Assembly (NCBI GenBank): GCA_949287505.1
Contig: CASEGX010000063.1
Coordinates: 1-57,896, forward strand
Direction: 5' to 3'
From: an uncultured Spirochaetales bacterium
Lineage (GTDB): Bacteria; Spirochaetota; Spirochaetia; Sphaerochaetales; Sphaerochaetaceae
Length of the DNA: 57,896 bases
The notes beneath the pieces were generated by a model that was not told where the DNA came from, searched no databases, and saw only the letters and a program-made list of their open reading frames with translations. Below, piece by piece: positions 33,911-42,954 of the stretch. Each line of letters starts with the position of its first letter. Within the stretch, counting starts at the first letter, position 1. A program made the translations under genes and the position numbers.

Positions 33911-35145
33911 AATGGAGCAGTGGAAGAGAATATCATTTTCTCTCCTGTCAAAGGATGCCTGAATTCAATGAGTGCGGCATGAAGCATCAGGCGTTCGCCC
34001 TCTCGTCTCTTTCCATAGAGCCTGTCTCCTTTAATCGGGTGACCTATAAGGGAAGAATGTACCCTTAGCTGATGTGTCCTGCCTGTGTGTGGGAAGAAGC
34101 GTACACGCGTATATTTCTCTCCGTCGATTACTTCCACGCCAAGGCGTTTCCATTCTGTGATGGCTTTCTTTCCGTTTTCATAATCAGCAATCTGGTATGG
34201 TCTGTTGTCTGTATCAAGGCGGATCGGAATTTCTATTCGTCCGCTTTCCTCTTTCAGCACACCTTCAAGAAGCGCTTCGTATTCTTTTCTTACCTCATGG
34301 TTTTCAAAAGCAATTGAAAGGGCACGTTTTGCTTCCCGTGTGAATGCAAGGACCAGAAGCCCTGATGTATCCATATCAAGCCTGTGACAGTTGCATTCTG
34401 CAGGAGAGCTAGGAAAGAGAAGGTGAAAACGGTAGCTTGCACTGTCTTTCTTGTCCTCCCCCCGTCCCGGAACCGAAAGCATTCCATCCTTTTTGTTTAT
34501 GACTGCAATCTGGCTGTCTGCATAGAGAAAATCGAGACCAAGCATCGATGGAAGAAGCAGGCCGCATCGGGCGTCACATGGACCGTGGAATTCGGCTTTT
34601 CCATCTTTTATCCGGAATTCAGAGAGGCCTGTTATTTCCCAATCCTTCCTCAATGCGGTATTTATGCATCTCAATCCGGCACAGTCACCGGTACCCCACG
34701 GAGCTTTTTCCGGTAAGCCGATATCCTTTCCATCCCAGCACCTGAAGCGGTAAAGGGATGAAAGGGCTTTAAGGCTTTCATCCTTCAGTTTTTCCCGTTC
34801 TTCTATGAATTCATTCCGTCCATTATTGATAAGCTCTGTCAGCTCATGTATCCTTCCGTCGTTTCTTCCAAGCACCTCAGTCCATCTTGAAACCGAGAAG
34901 CATGGCTGGACATAACCAGGGATTGAATAATGACCTCCCGGACTTCCGGAGAAACCTCTGAGGATTCTGATTTCATTTGATGACTTTGGCTTTGCGATGA
35001 GAACACTCAGTGTTGTTTGTTCTGAAAGCAGAGAGAGTGGATACTCTGCAGATGGTGGAAATGATATTGAATTGCTGTCCAGTATGGAAGCAATCATTTT
35101 CTCTGCTTCAAGCCGTGCCTCAGGAGTTTCCAGAAAACTTATCAT
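33907..35145 (-). CDS. RluA family pseudouridine synthase with N-terminal extension
   Basis: 412 residues. The C-terminal half is the catalytic domain: NCHRLDMDTSGLLVLA carries the catalytic Asp, and GRTHQLRVHSSLIGHPIKGDRLYG the substrate-binding region. It isomerises uridines in rRNA or tRNA. The N-terminal 190 residues are an extra domain (with GFSGSPGGHYSIPGYVQPCF and CAGLRCINTA) seen in some long RluA-type proteins; it replaces the S4 domain. A TAGAAT box ends eight bases before the ATG, so the mRNA is probably leaderless. Shares a four-base overlapping stop (TTAA) with the convergent gene. Confidence 0.9.
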   Translation of the reverse strand: MISFLETPEARLEAEKMIASILDSNSISFPPSAEYPLSLLSEQTTLSVLIAKPKSSNEIRILRGFSGSPGGHYSIPGYVQPCFSVSRWTEVLGRNDGRIHELTELINNGRNEFIEEREKLKDESLKALSSLYRFRCWDGKDIGLPEKAPWGTGDCAGLRCINTALRKDWEITGLSEFRIKDGKAEFHGPCDARCGLLLPSMLGLDFLYADSQIAVINKKDGMLSVPGRGEDKKDSASYRFHLLFPSSPAECNCHRLDMDTSGLLVLAFTREAKRALSIAFENHEVRKEYEALLEGVLKEESGRIEIPIRLDTDNRPYQIADYENGKKAITEWKRLGVEVIDGEKYTRVRFFPHTGRTHQLRVHSSLIGHPIKGDRLYGKRREGERLMLHAALIEFRHPLTGEKMIFSSTAPF

Positions 35146-35176
35146 GATAGATGATTCTATTATTTTCCGTGGAGTG

Positions 35177-35205
35177 TGGACAAGGAGGCATCAAGTGTTT
35201 ATAAT
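35177..35205 (+). promoter_or_regulatory. Promoter of tRNA-Pro
   Basis: TGGACA (35177-35182), 17-bp spacer, perfect TATAAT (35200-35205), about 12 bases before the tRNA. The opposite-strand promoter of the RluA gene (TAGAAT at 35159-35154) is just upstream. Confidence 0.75.
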
Positions 35206-35217
35206 CACGGTGTTTTC

Positions 35218-35290
35218 CGGGTAGTAGCGCAGGGGCTAGCGCACTTGGTTCGGGACCAAGGGGTCGGAGGTTCAAATCCTCTCTGCCCGA
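35218..35290 (+). tRNA. tRNA-Pro (CGG)
   Basis: 73 nt without encoded CCA. Acceptor stem CGGGTAG/CTGCCCG, discriminator A, anticodon stem CTTGG/CCAAG with loop TTCGGGA giving CGG, T-loop TTCAAAT. Single tRNA with its own promoter and terminator. Confidence 0.96.
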
Positions 35291-35292
35291 TC

Positions 35293-35320
35293 AGGACTCT
35301 TGATAGAGTCCTTTTTCTTT
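35293..35320 (+). terminator. Terminator of tRNA-Pro
   Basis: 7-bp stem AGGACTC (35293-35299) / GAGTCCT (35306-35312) with a 6-nt loop, followed by TTTTCTTT. Confidence 0.85.
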
Positions 35321-35355
35321 CTCTATGTGATATCATCTGTACAGGAGGAAGATAA

Positions 35356-35877
35356 ATGAATAGTACAATAAAAGATCTTCTTGAACGGCGGAGTTCCAGG
35401 AAATACAGGGATGAGCAGATAAAGGATGAGGAACTTGAGACTGTACTGAAAGCTGGTGAATATGCACCTTCTGCGATGAACCGGCAGAGTTCTATAATGG
35501 TTGTGCTTCAGAATAAGGAGGAAATAGCAAAGCTTTCAAAGATGAATGCTGCCATCATGCATTCTGATAAGGATCCGTTCTATGGTGCTCCAACCGTCAT
35601 CATCGTTCTTGGTGACAGAAACAATAACAATGCAGTACAAGATGGATCCCTGGTTATGGGTAACTTGATGAATGCTTCTCATGCTCTTGGTCTTGGGTCC
35701 TGCTGGATCAACAGGGCATATGAGGAATTCGAGACAGAGGAAGGTAAAAAGCTCCTTGAATCATGGGGAATCAAAGGCGATTGGATAGGAATAGGGCATT
35801 GTATTCTCGGCTATCCTCTCGACATGCCAAAGGAAGCAGCCCCAAGAAAGAAGGACTGGGTATATTACGTCCGTTAG
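35356..35877 (+). CDS. Nitroreductase family FMN protein
   Basis: 173-residue flavin oxidoreductase. N-terminal ERRSSRKYRDEQI binds FMN phosphate, YAPSAMNRQ follows, and GLGSCWINRAYEEF with GHCILGYP ends the fold. Uses NAD(P)H to reduce nitro compounds or quinones. AGGAGG precedes the ATG. Its stop overlaps the stop of the convergent YbaK gene (TTAG). Confidence 0.93.
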   Translation: MNSTIKDLLERRSSRKYRDEQIKDEELETVLKAGEYAPSAMNRQSSIMVVLQNKEEIAKLSKMNAAIMHSDKDPFYGAPTVIIVLGDRNNNNAVQDGSLVMGNLMNASHALGLGSCWINRAYEEFETEEGKKLLESWGIKGDWIGIGHCILGYPLDMPKEAAPRKKDWVYYVR

Positions 35878-36338
35878 ACAAAGTCCGCATATTCGGCTCC
35901 GGTAGCCTTTACAAGGTTGTCGGGGCTTATTTCAATCTGGATACCACGCTGGCCACCGCTGACATATATTGTCTCTTCGAGCTCTGCCAGCTCTGATATG
36001 TATGTCGGATAATGTCTTTTCATCCCAAGTGGAGAGCAGCCACCGCGTATGTATCCAGTAAGTGCGAGAAGCTCTGATGTCTTTATCAGATCGATTTCCT
36101 TGCTGCCTGTGATGCTTCTTGCCTTTTTCATGGATATTTCAAATTCCGCAGGAAGGCAGAATACGAAAATCTGTTTATCTGAGTTTCTCATGACGATTGT
36201 CTTATATACCCGCTCAAGATCCAGGCCTGCACTTTCTGCCGCATGAACCGCATCCAGATGCTCTTCATCCCATTCGTACTCATGGATTTCATAAGGGATT
36301 GAAAGGCTTTCAAGGATTCTCATCGCATTTGTCTTCAT
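35874..36338 (-). CDS. ybaK: Cys-tRNA(Pro)/Cys-tRNA(Cys) deacylase YbaK
   Basis: 154-residue YbaK/EbsC editing domain that hydrolyses mischarged aminoacyl-tRNA in trans. Motifs TVMRNSD-like segment (here KTIVMRNSDKQIFVF), KARSI and GYIRGGCSPLGMKRHYPTYI, and GGQRGIQIEISPDNLV are diagnostic. Located close to tRNA-Pro, which is a coincidence or a mild functional hint. Confidence 0.92.
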   Translation of the reverse strand: MKTNAMRILESLSIPYEIHEYEWDEEHLDAVHAAESAGLDLERVYKTIVMRNSDKQIFVFCLPAEFEISMKKARSITGSKEIDLIKTSELLALTGYIRGGCSPLGMKRHYPTYISELAELEETIYVSGGQRGIQIEISPDNLVKATGAEYADFV

Positions 36339-36366
36339 GCTACAAGTAGTACTTGATTATATTGCT

Positions 36367-37029
36367 TCAGGCAAGCAGTGTCAGATAGTACCCAATGAAG
36401 AACAGTATGGAGCCAGCAAGTACGAATATATGCCATATAAGATGATTATGCGGGATTTTCCGTATGGAGTAGAAGAGGACTCCTACTGTATATGTTATTC
36501 CTCCTGAGAGTACATAAGGAAAAAGAGATGAGGGGATGTACGGGAATACGCTGTCGTATATTGTTATGATTGACCATCCCATGATGACATAGAGTGCAAT
36601 ATGCAATGGATAGAAACGACCCCAGAAACGTATCGTAAGTATTATTCCTGTTGCTGCCGCTATCCATATACCTGCTGTGTATGCGATTGTGAGCGGGGAG
36701 CCGATATAGAGAAGTATCGGGGTGTAGGATCCTGCGATAAGAAGATATATGCTTGAATGGTCCATTACACGTAAGATCTTCTTCATCAGGCCTGGCTCCA
36801 GATAATGATAGAATGCAGAAGAGGCATATAGAATGATATTTGTGACTGCAAAAATGATCATTCCTGTTTTCGCCTCCTGGTTTGCGGCCGGAGCCTCTGC
36901 TGCCATTACTGCAAAGAATCCGAAAAAGGCCAGTATCAGACCGATGAAATGAGAAATGGCATTCTCCTTCTCTTCGGAAATGGTTACATGCTGCGGTAGT
37001 GTGATGTTCTGTGAAATCCATGTGCTCAT
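36367..37029 (-). CDS. Hemolysin III family (PAQR-like) membrane protein
   Basis: 220 residues with seven membrane segments. Diagnostic metal-site motifs are SSAFYHYL (Ser/His), MDHSSIYLLIAGSYTP (Asp/His) and the C-terminal HNHLIWHIFVLAGSI-type His cluster. The PAQR/YqfA group has predicted hydrolase-like zinc sites; the biological role in bacteria is unclear. Confidence 0.92.
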   Translation of the reverse strand: MSTWISQNITLPQHVTISEEKENAISHFIGLILAFFGFFAVMAAEAPAANQEAKTGMIIFAVTNIILYASSAFYHYLEPGLMKKILRVMDHSSIYLLIAGSYTPILLYIGSPLTIAYTAGIWIAAATGIILTIRFWGRFYPLHIALYVIMGWSIITIYDSVFPYIPSSLFPYVLSGGITYTVGVLFYSIRKIPHNHLIWHIFVLAGSILFFIGYYLTLLA

Positions 37030-37174
37030 GCCTTGAATCTACAGGCAGAGGGAAACGTTGTAAAAAGCGAAAATTAATCAATTTCAGCAAATAGCCTGCA
37101 TTTACCAGAATCCAGACCCTGATAGTATGATTTGACTATATACAGATTTTGTGGATTTTGTACAAAAATAATAG

Positions 37175-37256
37175 TGCTGGTAGCCAGACTCGAACTGGCA
37201 AGGGCAAGCCCGGCAGATTTTGAGTCTGCTGTGTCTACCAATTTCACCATACCAGC
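37175..37256 (-). tRNA. tRNA-Leu (CAA)
   Basis: 82 nt with a long variable arm. Acceptor stem GCTGGTA/TACCAGC is perfect, discriminator A. Anticodon stem GCAGA/TCTGC with loop CTCAAAA gives CAA. T-loop TTCGAGT. Confidence 0.96.
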
Positions 37257-37265
37257 GCGTAAGCG

Positions 37266-37295
37266 ATGATAACAGAATAACCTGTACGGAGGCAA
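37266..37295 (-). promoter_or_regulatory. Promoter of tRNA-Leu(CAA)
   Basis: Minus strand: TTGCCT (37295-37290), 18-bp spacer, TATCAT (37271-37266), nine bases before the tRNA 5' end. Confidence 0.6.
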
Positions 37296-37302
37296 GTGAA
37301 TA

Positions 37303-37331
37303 TTGAGGTTGATTGCTTGTTAGGGTATTGT
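37303..37331 (+). promoter_or_regulatory. Promoter of patatin gene (leaderless)
   Basis: TTGAGG (37303-37308), 17-bp spacer, TATTGT (37326-37331), then six bases to the ATG at 37338; no ribosome site. Confidence 0.6.
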
Positions 37332-37337
37332 ATACCC

Positions 37338-39326
37338 ATGCTCAAGCGTATCTTATCAATTGTTCTCCTCTTCATGACTGTCATCTCTTCTTTGTCTGCA
37401 TCTGAGATGGATGAGTCAGGAATTATTGTTTCTGATATTCCCGTAATTTACGGAGATGAGAGCTTCAGGGAGAGAATACTTGAGAAGACGAAAGGGGAGC
37501 GTGATCCTGTAGGTTTGGTCCTCACCGGAGGTTCCGCGAGAGCGCTTGCTCATATAGGTGTTCTTGAATTCCTGGAAGAGGAAGGAATCGTTCCTGACTT
37601 TATCATTTCAAACTCCATGGGTTCCATCATCGGCATGCTGTATGCGGCAGGCCTTACTCCTTCTGAGATAATTGATTTGCTGTTATCTGCTGACCTTTCC
37701 ACGTTATTCAGTTTTACTCTTCCATTATCCGGCGGAATCATCATGCCTTCAGGTTTTGAGACTCTTGTGGAAACTGTAGTTGGAGAAGACACGAGGCTTG
37801 AGGATCTTGATATTCCTGTCATGGTTGTCTGCGATGACATCGTGACAAAGCGTGAGGTGAGAATAACGGAAGGCGATTTCACTGATGTGATGCTTGCCTC
37901 TTTTGCCCTTCCTGTCTATTTCCCTCCACGAGAGTATCAGGGACACCTGCTTATCGATGGCGGGGTCATTACACTGCTTCCTCTTGAGGCGGCATTTGAA
38001 TATACGGATACGGTAATTGTCTCAACTGCATTCTATAATGCGACTGATATCAATCTGATGAATCCGATAACAATACTTAATTCATCCTTTGATATAGGCA
38101 AGAACCAGAAGGCTGCCACGTCGATGAAAGAGAATCCAGGATTCATATGGATCCGCTGCGATGTAGAGGAATTCTCATTCATGGATTTTGATAAGGCTGC
38201 TCTTATGGCAAGAATCGGTTATGAGAGCGCTGCAAGAGAGAAGGAGAGTCTTGAATCAATATATAAAGGCGGTGTGCCTGAATCACTTCTGGTCTCCAGG
38301 GAGAAAGTCGGGAGACAGATTGAGGCAGCCAAGCGGAATCTTGATTATTTCGGACGCGTTGATGCCTCTTCTCCTTCAACTTCTCTTTCATTTTCATTTG
38401 AATCGAATCAGGGAAATGAATACCGCAGATATCTATCTGACACTACGGATCTCGCACTCATCTATGAATACAGAATGAATGGGCTTGAAACCGGTATCCT
38501 TGCAGGCGGTGCCTTTGATTTATCCACACATGAGGTTGCTGCAGCATATCCTCTGATCAAGGGATTCTTCAGGTACTATCCAATCGACAGACTGCGCTTC
38601 ACATTCGATATATCTGCCACTTTCTGCCATGAGCCTTGGTACATTCCTCATATTTATGCAAGGCAGGGTTTTGACTGGGTGATGTTCCATAGAAGCAACT
38701 CATATTCCCTGACATTCAAGGAAGCCTTTGAATATACAACAGGATTCAACGGACGTGAAGCCCTTGCGATTTCTGGAATGGTTGATGGTGATTTCACCCT
38801 CTCGCTTTTTGACATGAAAGCATCTGTCGGTTATCTTTTCACCGCGGATGATATTCTCTTCAATAATCCTCGGCACTTTGCAGAAGCAGCTTTTTCCATG
38901 CGCTTCTGGATACCAGGCGGAAGAACATGGTTCCTGGATGCCGGTGTCTTTTCCAGGATATCTGCAGATGGTAAGGGAGAGGTTCCTTTATTCCTTTCAG
39001 ATGGTTATTCAAGCACATTGCTTGGTACAGGATATGACTATACCCGTCTTTCCCGTTACCATAATACGATATTCTCAATAAGTGCAGGATACGCTTTCAA
39101 AACAGCTCCTACATTCGGTGAATTCCTCATCTTTGAGGATATGGAGCTTTCTGCATATTGTGATGTCCTCTTGCATGATACGGCCTTTGATTATTCAGCG
39201 GGAATTGAGGCCCAGACATCATTCTCTGTCATAGGCCTCATGAAGCTTCCTTTCCGTATCAGGATGGGCTATGATTCACTTGCTGAGGGATTCGTATCTT
39301 CCTTCATATTCTCACTGAAATATTAA
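37338..39326 (+). CDS. Patatin-like phospholipase with outer-membrane barrel
   Basis: 662 residues. Signal peptide (1-22), patatin domain about 55-300 with oxyanion loop TGGSARALAHIG, nucleophile Ser93 in SNSMGS (the first Gly of G-x-S-x-G is Ser here) and catalytic Asp in LIDGGV. The C-terminal 300 residues are rich in alternating aromatic strands and end in SFIFSLKY, an aromatic terminus typical of outer-membrane barrels. This PlpD-like layout is a type V-like autotransporter or membrane phospholipase. The ATG at 37338 starts the signal peptide; an open frame from 37296 is ignored because the promoter overlaps it. Shares overlapping stops with the next gene. Confidence 0.9.
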   Translation: MLKRILSIVLLFMTVISSLSASEMDESGIIVSDIPVIYGDESFRERILEKTKGERDPVGLVLTGGSARALAHIGVLEFLEEEGIVPDFIISNSMGSIIGMLYAAGLTPSEIIDLLLSADLSTLFSFTLPLSGGIIMPSGFETLVETVVGEDTRLEDLDIPVMVVCDDIVTKREVRITEGDFTDVMLASFALPVYFPPREYQGHLLIDGGVITLLPLEAAFEYTDTVIVSTAFYNATDINLMNPITILNSSFDIGKNQKAATSMKENPGFIWIRCDVEEFSFMDFDKAALMARIGYESAAREKESLESIYKGGVPESLLVSREKVGRQIEAAKRNLDYFGRVDASSPSTSLSFSFESNQGNEYRRYLSDTTDLALIYEYRMNGLETGILAGGAFDLSTHEVAAAYPLIKGFFRYYPIDRLRFTFDISATFCHEPWYIPHIYARQGFDWVMFHRSNSYSLTFKEAFEYTTGFNGREALAISGMVDGDFTLSLFDMKASVGYLFTADDILFNNPRHFAEAAFSMRFWIPGGRTWFLDAGVFSRISADGKGEVPLFLSDGYSSTLLGTGYDYTRLSRYHNTIFSISAGYAFKTAPTFGEFLIFEDMELSAYCDVLLHDTAFDYSAGIEAQTSFSVIGLMKLPFRIRMGYDSLAEGFVSSFIFSLKY

Positions 39327-40393
39327 TCCTGGTGACGCTTGAGCCATTTCTCATCTGCATCCGTAAGCTCGGTATTTGCTTCTCTGTCATCTTCTTCATC
39401 TGCCTCGCTGATGACTTCTGAGAAATCAGGTTCTGCTGGATAGCCTGGGAGTATGGATGGAATCGGCTTTGCAATTTCCGATCTCTCGAAACGAGGGATT
39501 GTCCCATTGACGATTCTGAGTATCGCCTTATTATCTCTGTTTGCAGCTTCGACGAAAGGAATGCATCTGTACTCATCCGATAGTATTTCTAGCATTTCAG
39601 CCACATTTTCCTTTGTATAGACTGAATAACGTGCGAAGTCCGAATCAAGGGCCTCTTTAAGCATTCTCCTTGCATTTTCCACATCTCCGTAATGCATATA
39701 GACCTGTGCGAAATGCACGTATGCATCAGGAAAACCTGGTTTTGCTTCATCACAGAGTGCTCTGAGATATGCACCTGCCTGTTTCCACTCTCCATGGAAC
39801 ATGGCGTTTACAGCAAGAAAATCTACAATAGCCGGAGAAGATGCACCGCTTGTGCCCATCTCGTCAAGAAGTTCGCTGAATTCTCTTGTCTTTCCAGCTG
39901 CAAGATAATAGGTGAGAAGGTTTATGCACAGATTCCTTGAGACATAGCCATTCGTCTTTGCTGTCTCGCAGAGTTCGATTGCCTTTGCGTAATCCTTCTG
40001 CAGCCAGTAATACATGGACAGAGAGGATAGCGCGGGCCCTGCAACCTTTCTTTCCTTTGACAGTGAGAGAGGTTCCAGTATTTCCTTTGCGCTCTCTTCG
40101 TCATCATTCTGAAGCAATACAGAAGCTGCTACTACAGCATTCTCATTGGACAGTCCGGCTTTCAGTGCTTTTTTCATAAGCTGTACACCCTGCTGTTTCT
40201 TTCCATATTCCATGCTGTTTATGGCTCTGACAGCCTTTGAGAAGTAAACAGTCCCCCTGCTTGCATAGATGAGCAGTACCGCAGCTGCTGTTATGAGTAT
40301 AAGTCCGATGAAAGCCGGAATGCTGTCATCCATCATCGCAATCAGTGCAAGTATAAGGACGCCTGTTCCTGGAATGAATCTGTATTTCCCCAT
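39323..40393 (-). CDS. TPR-repeat membrane-anchored protein
   Basis: 356 residues: two membrane segments near the N-terminus (about 9-21 and 23-42), then helical tetratricopeptide repeats through about 290 (for example ALSSLSMYYWLQKDYAKAIELCE, FPDAYVHFAQVYMHYGDVENARRML) and an acidic tail. It probably assembles a membrane protein complex. The start is uncertain: ATG at 40393 has a weak site, while an in-frame TTG at 40435 lies only two bases after a strong GGGAGG. Confidence 0.8.
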   Translation of the reverse strand: MGKYRFIPGTGVLILALIAMMDDSIPAFIGLILITAAAVLLIYASRGTVYFSKAVRAINSMEYGKKQQGVQLMKKALKAGLSNENAVVAASVLLQNDDEESAKEILEPLSLSKERKVAGPALSSLSMYYWLQKDYAKAIELCETAKTNGYVSRNLCINLLTYYLAAGKTREFSELLDEMGTSGASSPAIVDFLAVNAMFHGEWKQAGAYLRALCDEAKPGFPDAYVHFAQVYMHYGDVENARRMLKEALDSDFARYSVYTKENVAEMLEILSDEYRCIPFVEAANRDNKAILRIVNGTIPRFERSEIAKPIPSILPGYPAEPDFSEVISEADEEDDREANTELTDADEKWLKRHQD

Positions 40394-40482
40394 ATATAAT
40401 CTCTGCAGATCCGCAAAAGAAATCTGAATCTGCAATTCCTCCCGTACTATTTGTTTATATGACGCAGATAGAGTTTCCTCTG

Positions 40483-40511
40483 TTGCGACAGCTTACCGCT
40501 TATGCTAGCAT
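40483..40511 (+). promoter_or_regulatory. Promoter of queH
   Basis: TTGCGA (40483-40488), 17-bp spacer, TAGCAT (40506-40511); the ATG at 40523 follows after eleven bases with no ribosome site. Confidence 0.5.
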
Positions 40512-40522
40512 CCACTTTGCTT

Positions 40523-41059
40523 ATGGGAAAGAGGATATTGCTTCATGTGTGCTGCGGACCATGCTCCACAAGTTCTGTGGAGAGACTGATTTCTGAGGGA
40601 TATGATCCAGTTCTGTTCTTTTCAGACAGCAATATATTTCCGGAATCAGAATTCATGAAACGCTATGAGAATCTTCTCATAGTCGCCGAGCATTACAATC
40701 TGCCTGTGATTCTGGATGAATGGGATCATGACGGCTGGCTCGAAGCTGTGAAAGGTCATGAGGGAGACAAGGAACATGGTCAGCGCTGCAGTATCTGCTT
40801 CCGTTTCAATCTTGCCAGAGCTGCGGCGAAGGCGGAAGAACTGGGTATTGAGGAATTTGCCACAACGCTGACTGTATCCCGTTTCAAAAACAGCCGTAAG
40901 ATATTTGATGAGGGAGACAAATTCAAAGGATTCAGGGAATTTGATTTCAAGAAAAAGGATGGTTTCAACAGGTCGATCATTCTTTCTAAAGAATTAGGAC
41001 TCTATCGTCAGACATGGTGCGGCTGTGAATTTTCCATGGGGGATAAAAGTGCTACGTAA
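40523..41059 (+). CDS. queH: Epoxyqueuosine reductase QueH
   Basis: 178-residue DUF208 iron-sulfur enzyme performing the last step of queuosine tRNA modification, reducing epoxyqueuosine. The conserved cysteine pairs are LHVCCGPCS near the start, RCSICFRFNL in the middle and WCGCEFS at the end. This is the cobalamin-independent alternative to QueG. The ATG at 40523 directly precedes GKRILLHVCC; an upstream ATG at 40502 overlaps the promoter. Overlaps the cardiolipin synthase start by 11 bases. Confidence 0.93.
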   Translation: MGKRILLHVCCGPCSTSSVERLISEGYDPVLFFSDSNIFPESEFMKRYENLLIVAEHYNLPVILDEWDHDGWLEAVKGHEGDKEHGQRCSICFRFNLARAAAKAEELGIEEFATTLTVSRFKNSRKIFDEGDKFKGFREFDFKKKDGFNRSIILSKELGLYRQTWCGCEFSMGDKSAT

Positions 41060-42572
41060 ACTGCTGAAAGTACTGACACAGCGTTTGTTCTGGTTTGCCG
41101 TATTCATTGTTATACAGTTTGCATTGCTGCTTTATGTAGTACTGTGGGCAAGCTACGCAAAAGGGTTCTATCTGGCATTTTCCATATTGTCAGTAGTGAT
41201 GCTTTTCGTTGTGTTCACTCGCTCAGAGAAACCGGCATACAAGATGGTGTGGATGTTCCTGATAGGTATACTTCCTGTTTTTGGCGGTGTTCTTTACCTT
41301 ATCATGGCAAATAAGAAACTCGGCTATTTTTCCAGGAAGAAAACGAGAATGTTTTTAAAGACGCTTCCTGATCCTTCGCAGTTTCCTGAAACTGCAGAAG
41401 ACTCTCTGCTCAGAGAGGCGCCTGAATACAGCAATATTTCAAAGTATATAAGAAATGTAACTGGTATGCCGGCATGGGGCAGGACTGAATGCAGCTATTT
41501 TTATTACAGTGAGGAATTCTTTCTTGATGTCCTGAATGAGATACGCGATGCAAAGCGCTTTATTTTCATCGAATATTTCATCATAGGAGAGGGGAAATGG
41601 TGGAAAAGAATCCTTGGAGAGCTGGTTGAGAAAGTAAAGCAGGGTGTTGATGTCCGTATCATATATGATGATATGGGATCAATAAATTCAATCCCCGGTC
41701 ATTATGATGCGAAACTCCGGAGCTATGGGATAAAAGCTGTTGCCTTCAACCGCGTCAAGCTTCATCTGAATCCAAGATTGAATTTCCGTGATCATCGGAA
41801 GATTTTCGACATCGATGGTGTTGTCTGTTATACAGGAGGCCTCAATCTTGCGGATGAGTATGCTAATGATGAGATCCGCTTCGGGTACTGGAAGGACAAT
41901 GCCGTAAAATTCCGAGGCGCTGCTGTATGGAACTTCACATTCATGTTTCTTGAGATGTGGAATGGAGTGTGGGGCGGAAACGATAATCTGAGTGATTATC
42001 TTCCATCCGTTGCTTCTTCTGATGATGGGTTTGTCCAGCCATTCGGTGACAATCCTTTCGATGATTCATGCACCGCCGAAGATGTATACATACAGATGAT
42101 TGCCAATGCAAAGCGGTATGTGTGGATCACCACACCTTATCTCATTCCTGATGACAGGATGATGGGTGCTTTGAAAATGGCGGCAGCATCCGGGGTGGAT
42201 GTTCGGATCATTACCCCACATTATCCGGATAAGAAAACAGTTTTTGAGGTATCGAGGTCAAATTATATTCCTCTGCTGAAATCCGGGGTGAAGATTTTTG
42301 AATATATGCCAGGATTCATACATTCAAAGACATTTCTTGCTGATGATAGTGCTGCAGTTGTCGGAACCACGAACATTGATTACAGGTCATTCTATCTCCA
42401 TTTTGAATTATCCGTGCTTTTTATCGGTTCATCGGTGGTGCAGTCGGTAAAAGAGGACTTCCTTCGTACGTTTGAAATGTCTGAGGCAATGAACCCTGAC
42501 ATGGTTGCCGTACATAATCCTGTAAGGCGGTTTATCAGGTATTTCCTCCGGCTCTTTTCTCCTGCATTCTGA
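41049..42572 (+). CDS. cls: Cardiolipin synthase
   Basis: 507-residue inner-membrane phospholipase-D-type enzyme that condenses phosphatidylglycerol into cardiolipin. Two N-terminal membrane segments (about 10-32, 36-55, plus a third near 65-85), then two HKD motifs: FRDHRKIFDIDG and HSKTFLADD. The GTG start at 41049 has GGGGGA five bases upstream and is preferred over the ATG at 41025, which would overlap queH by 35 bases. Confidence 0.93.
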   Translation: MLRKLLKVLTQRLFWFAVFIVIQFALLLYVVLWASYAKGFYLAFSILSVVMLFVVFTRSEKPAYKMVWMFLIGILPVFGGVLYLIMANKKLGYFSRKKTRMFLKTLPDPSQFPETAEDSLLREAPEYSNISKYIRNVTGMPAWGRTECSYFYYSEEFFLDVLNEIRDAKRFIFIEYFIIGEGKWWKRILGELVEKVKQGVDVRIIYDDMGSINSIPGHYDAKLRSYGIKAVAFNRVKLHLNPRLNFRDHRKIFDIDGVVCYTGGLNLADEYANDEIRFGYWKDNAVKFRGAAVWNFTFMFLEMWNGVWGGNDNLSDYLPSVASSDDGFVQPFGDNPFDDSCTAEDVYIQMIANAKRYVWITTPYLIPDDRMMGALKMAAASGVDVRIITPHYPDKKTVFEVSRSNYIPLLKSGVKIFEYMPGFIHSKTFLADDSAAVVGTTNIDYRSFYLHFELSVLFIGSSVVQSVKEDFLRTFEMSEAMNPDMVAVHNPVRRFIRYFLRLFSPAF

Positions 42573-42574
42573 GC

Positions 42575-42603
42575 TTGACCTAGCTTCGATTGGCAAGTAC
42601 TGT
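42575..42603 (+). promoter_or_regulatory. Promoter of TrpR-like gene (leaderless)
   Basis: TTGACC (42575-42580), 17-bp spacer, TACTGT (42598-42603), eight bases before the ATG at 42612; no ribosome site. Confidence 0.6.
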
Positions 42604-42611
42604 TTCTATAT

Positions 42612-42947
42612 ATGAGTACAAAATCTGCAGTAATCCCTTCTGCGGCCGGGGAGAAAGAGGCCAGAGATGCATTTGAGGATATCATATCTGTTTTCTGTTC
42701 TGTTTCCGACAAGGATGATATGAAAGCACTTTTCGATGATCTGTTTACCGAATCTGAGGTGAAGGACATGATCACCAGATGGCTTTTAATGACGGATCTT
42801 TACAAGGGTAAGCCTCAGCGTGAGATTGCTGAAAAAAGAAAGCTGTCACTTTGCAAGATCACAAGAGGTTCAAGAATGCTGAAAAAAGAAGACGGCTTCA
42901 TGCACCGTCTCCTTTCTTCACGTTATGATGATCATCTTCATATCTGA
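42612..42947 (+). CDS. TrpR-like (YerC/YecD family) DNA-binding protein
   Basis: 111-residue all-helical regulator related to the tryptophan repressor. FTESEVKDMITRWLLMTDLY is the dimer core and QREIAEKRKLSLCKITRGSRML is the helix-turn-helix (compare the ITRGS signature). The YerC subgroup has no proven tryptophan site and an unknown regulon; no trp genes are near. Convergent with the helicase gene, seven bases between stops. Confidence 0.88.
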   Translation: MSTKSAVIPSAAGEKEARDAFEDIISVFCSVSDKDDMKALFDDLFTESEVKDMITRWLLMTDLYKGKPQREIAEKRKLSLCKITRGSRMLKKEDGFMHRLLSSRYDDHLHI

Positions 42948-42954
42948 AATCTGA

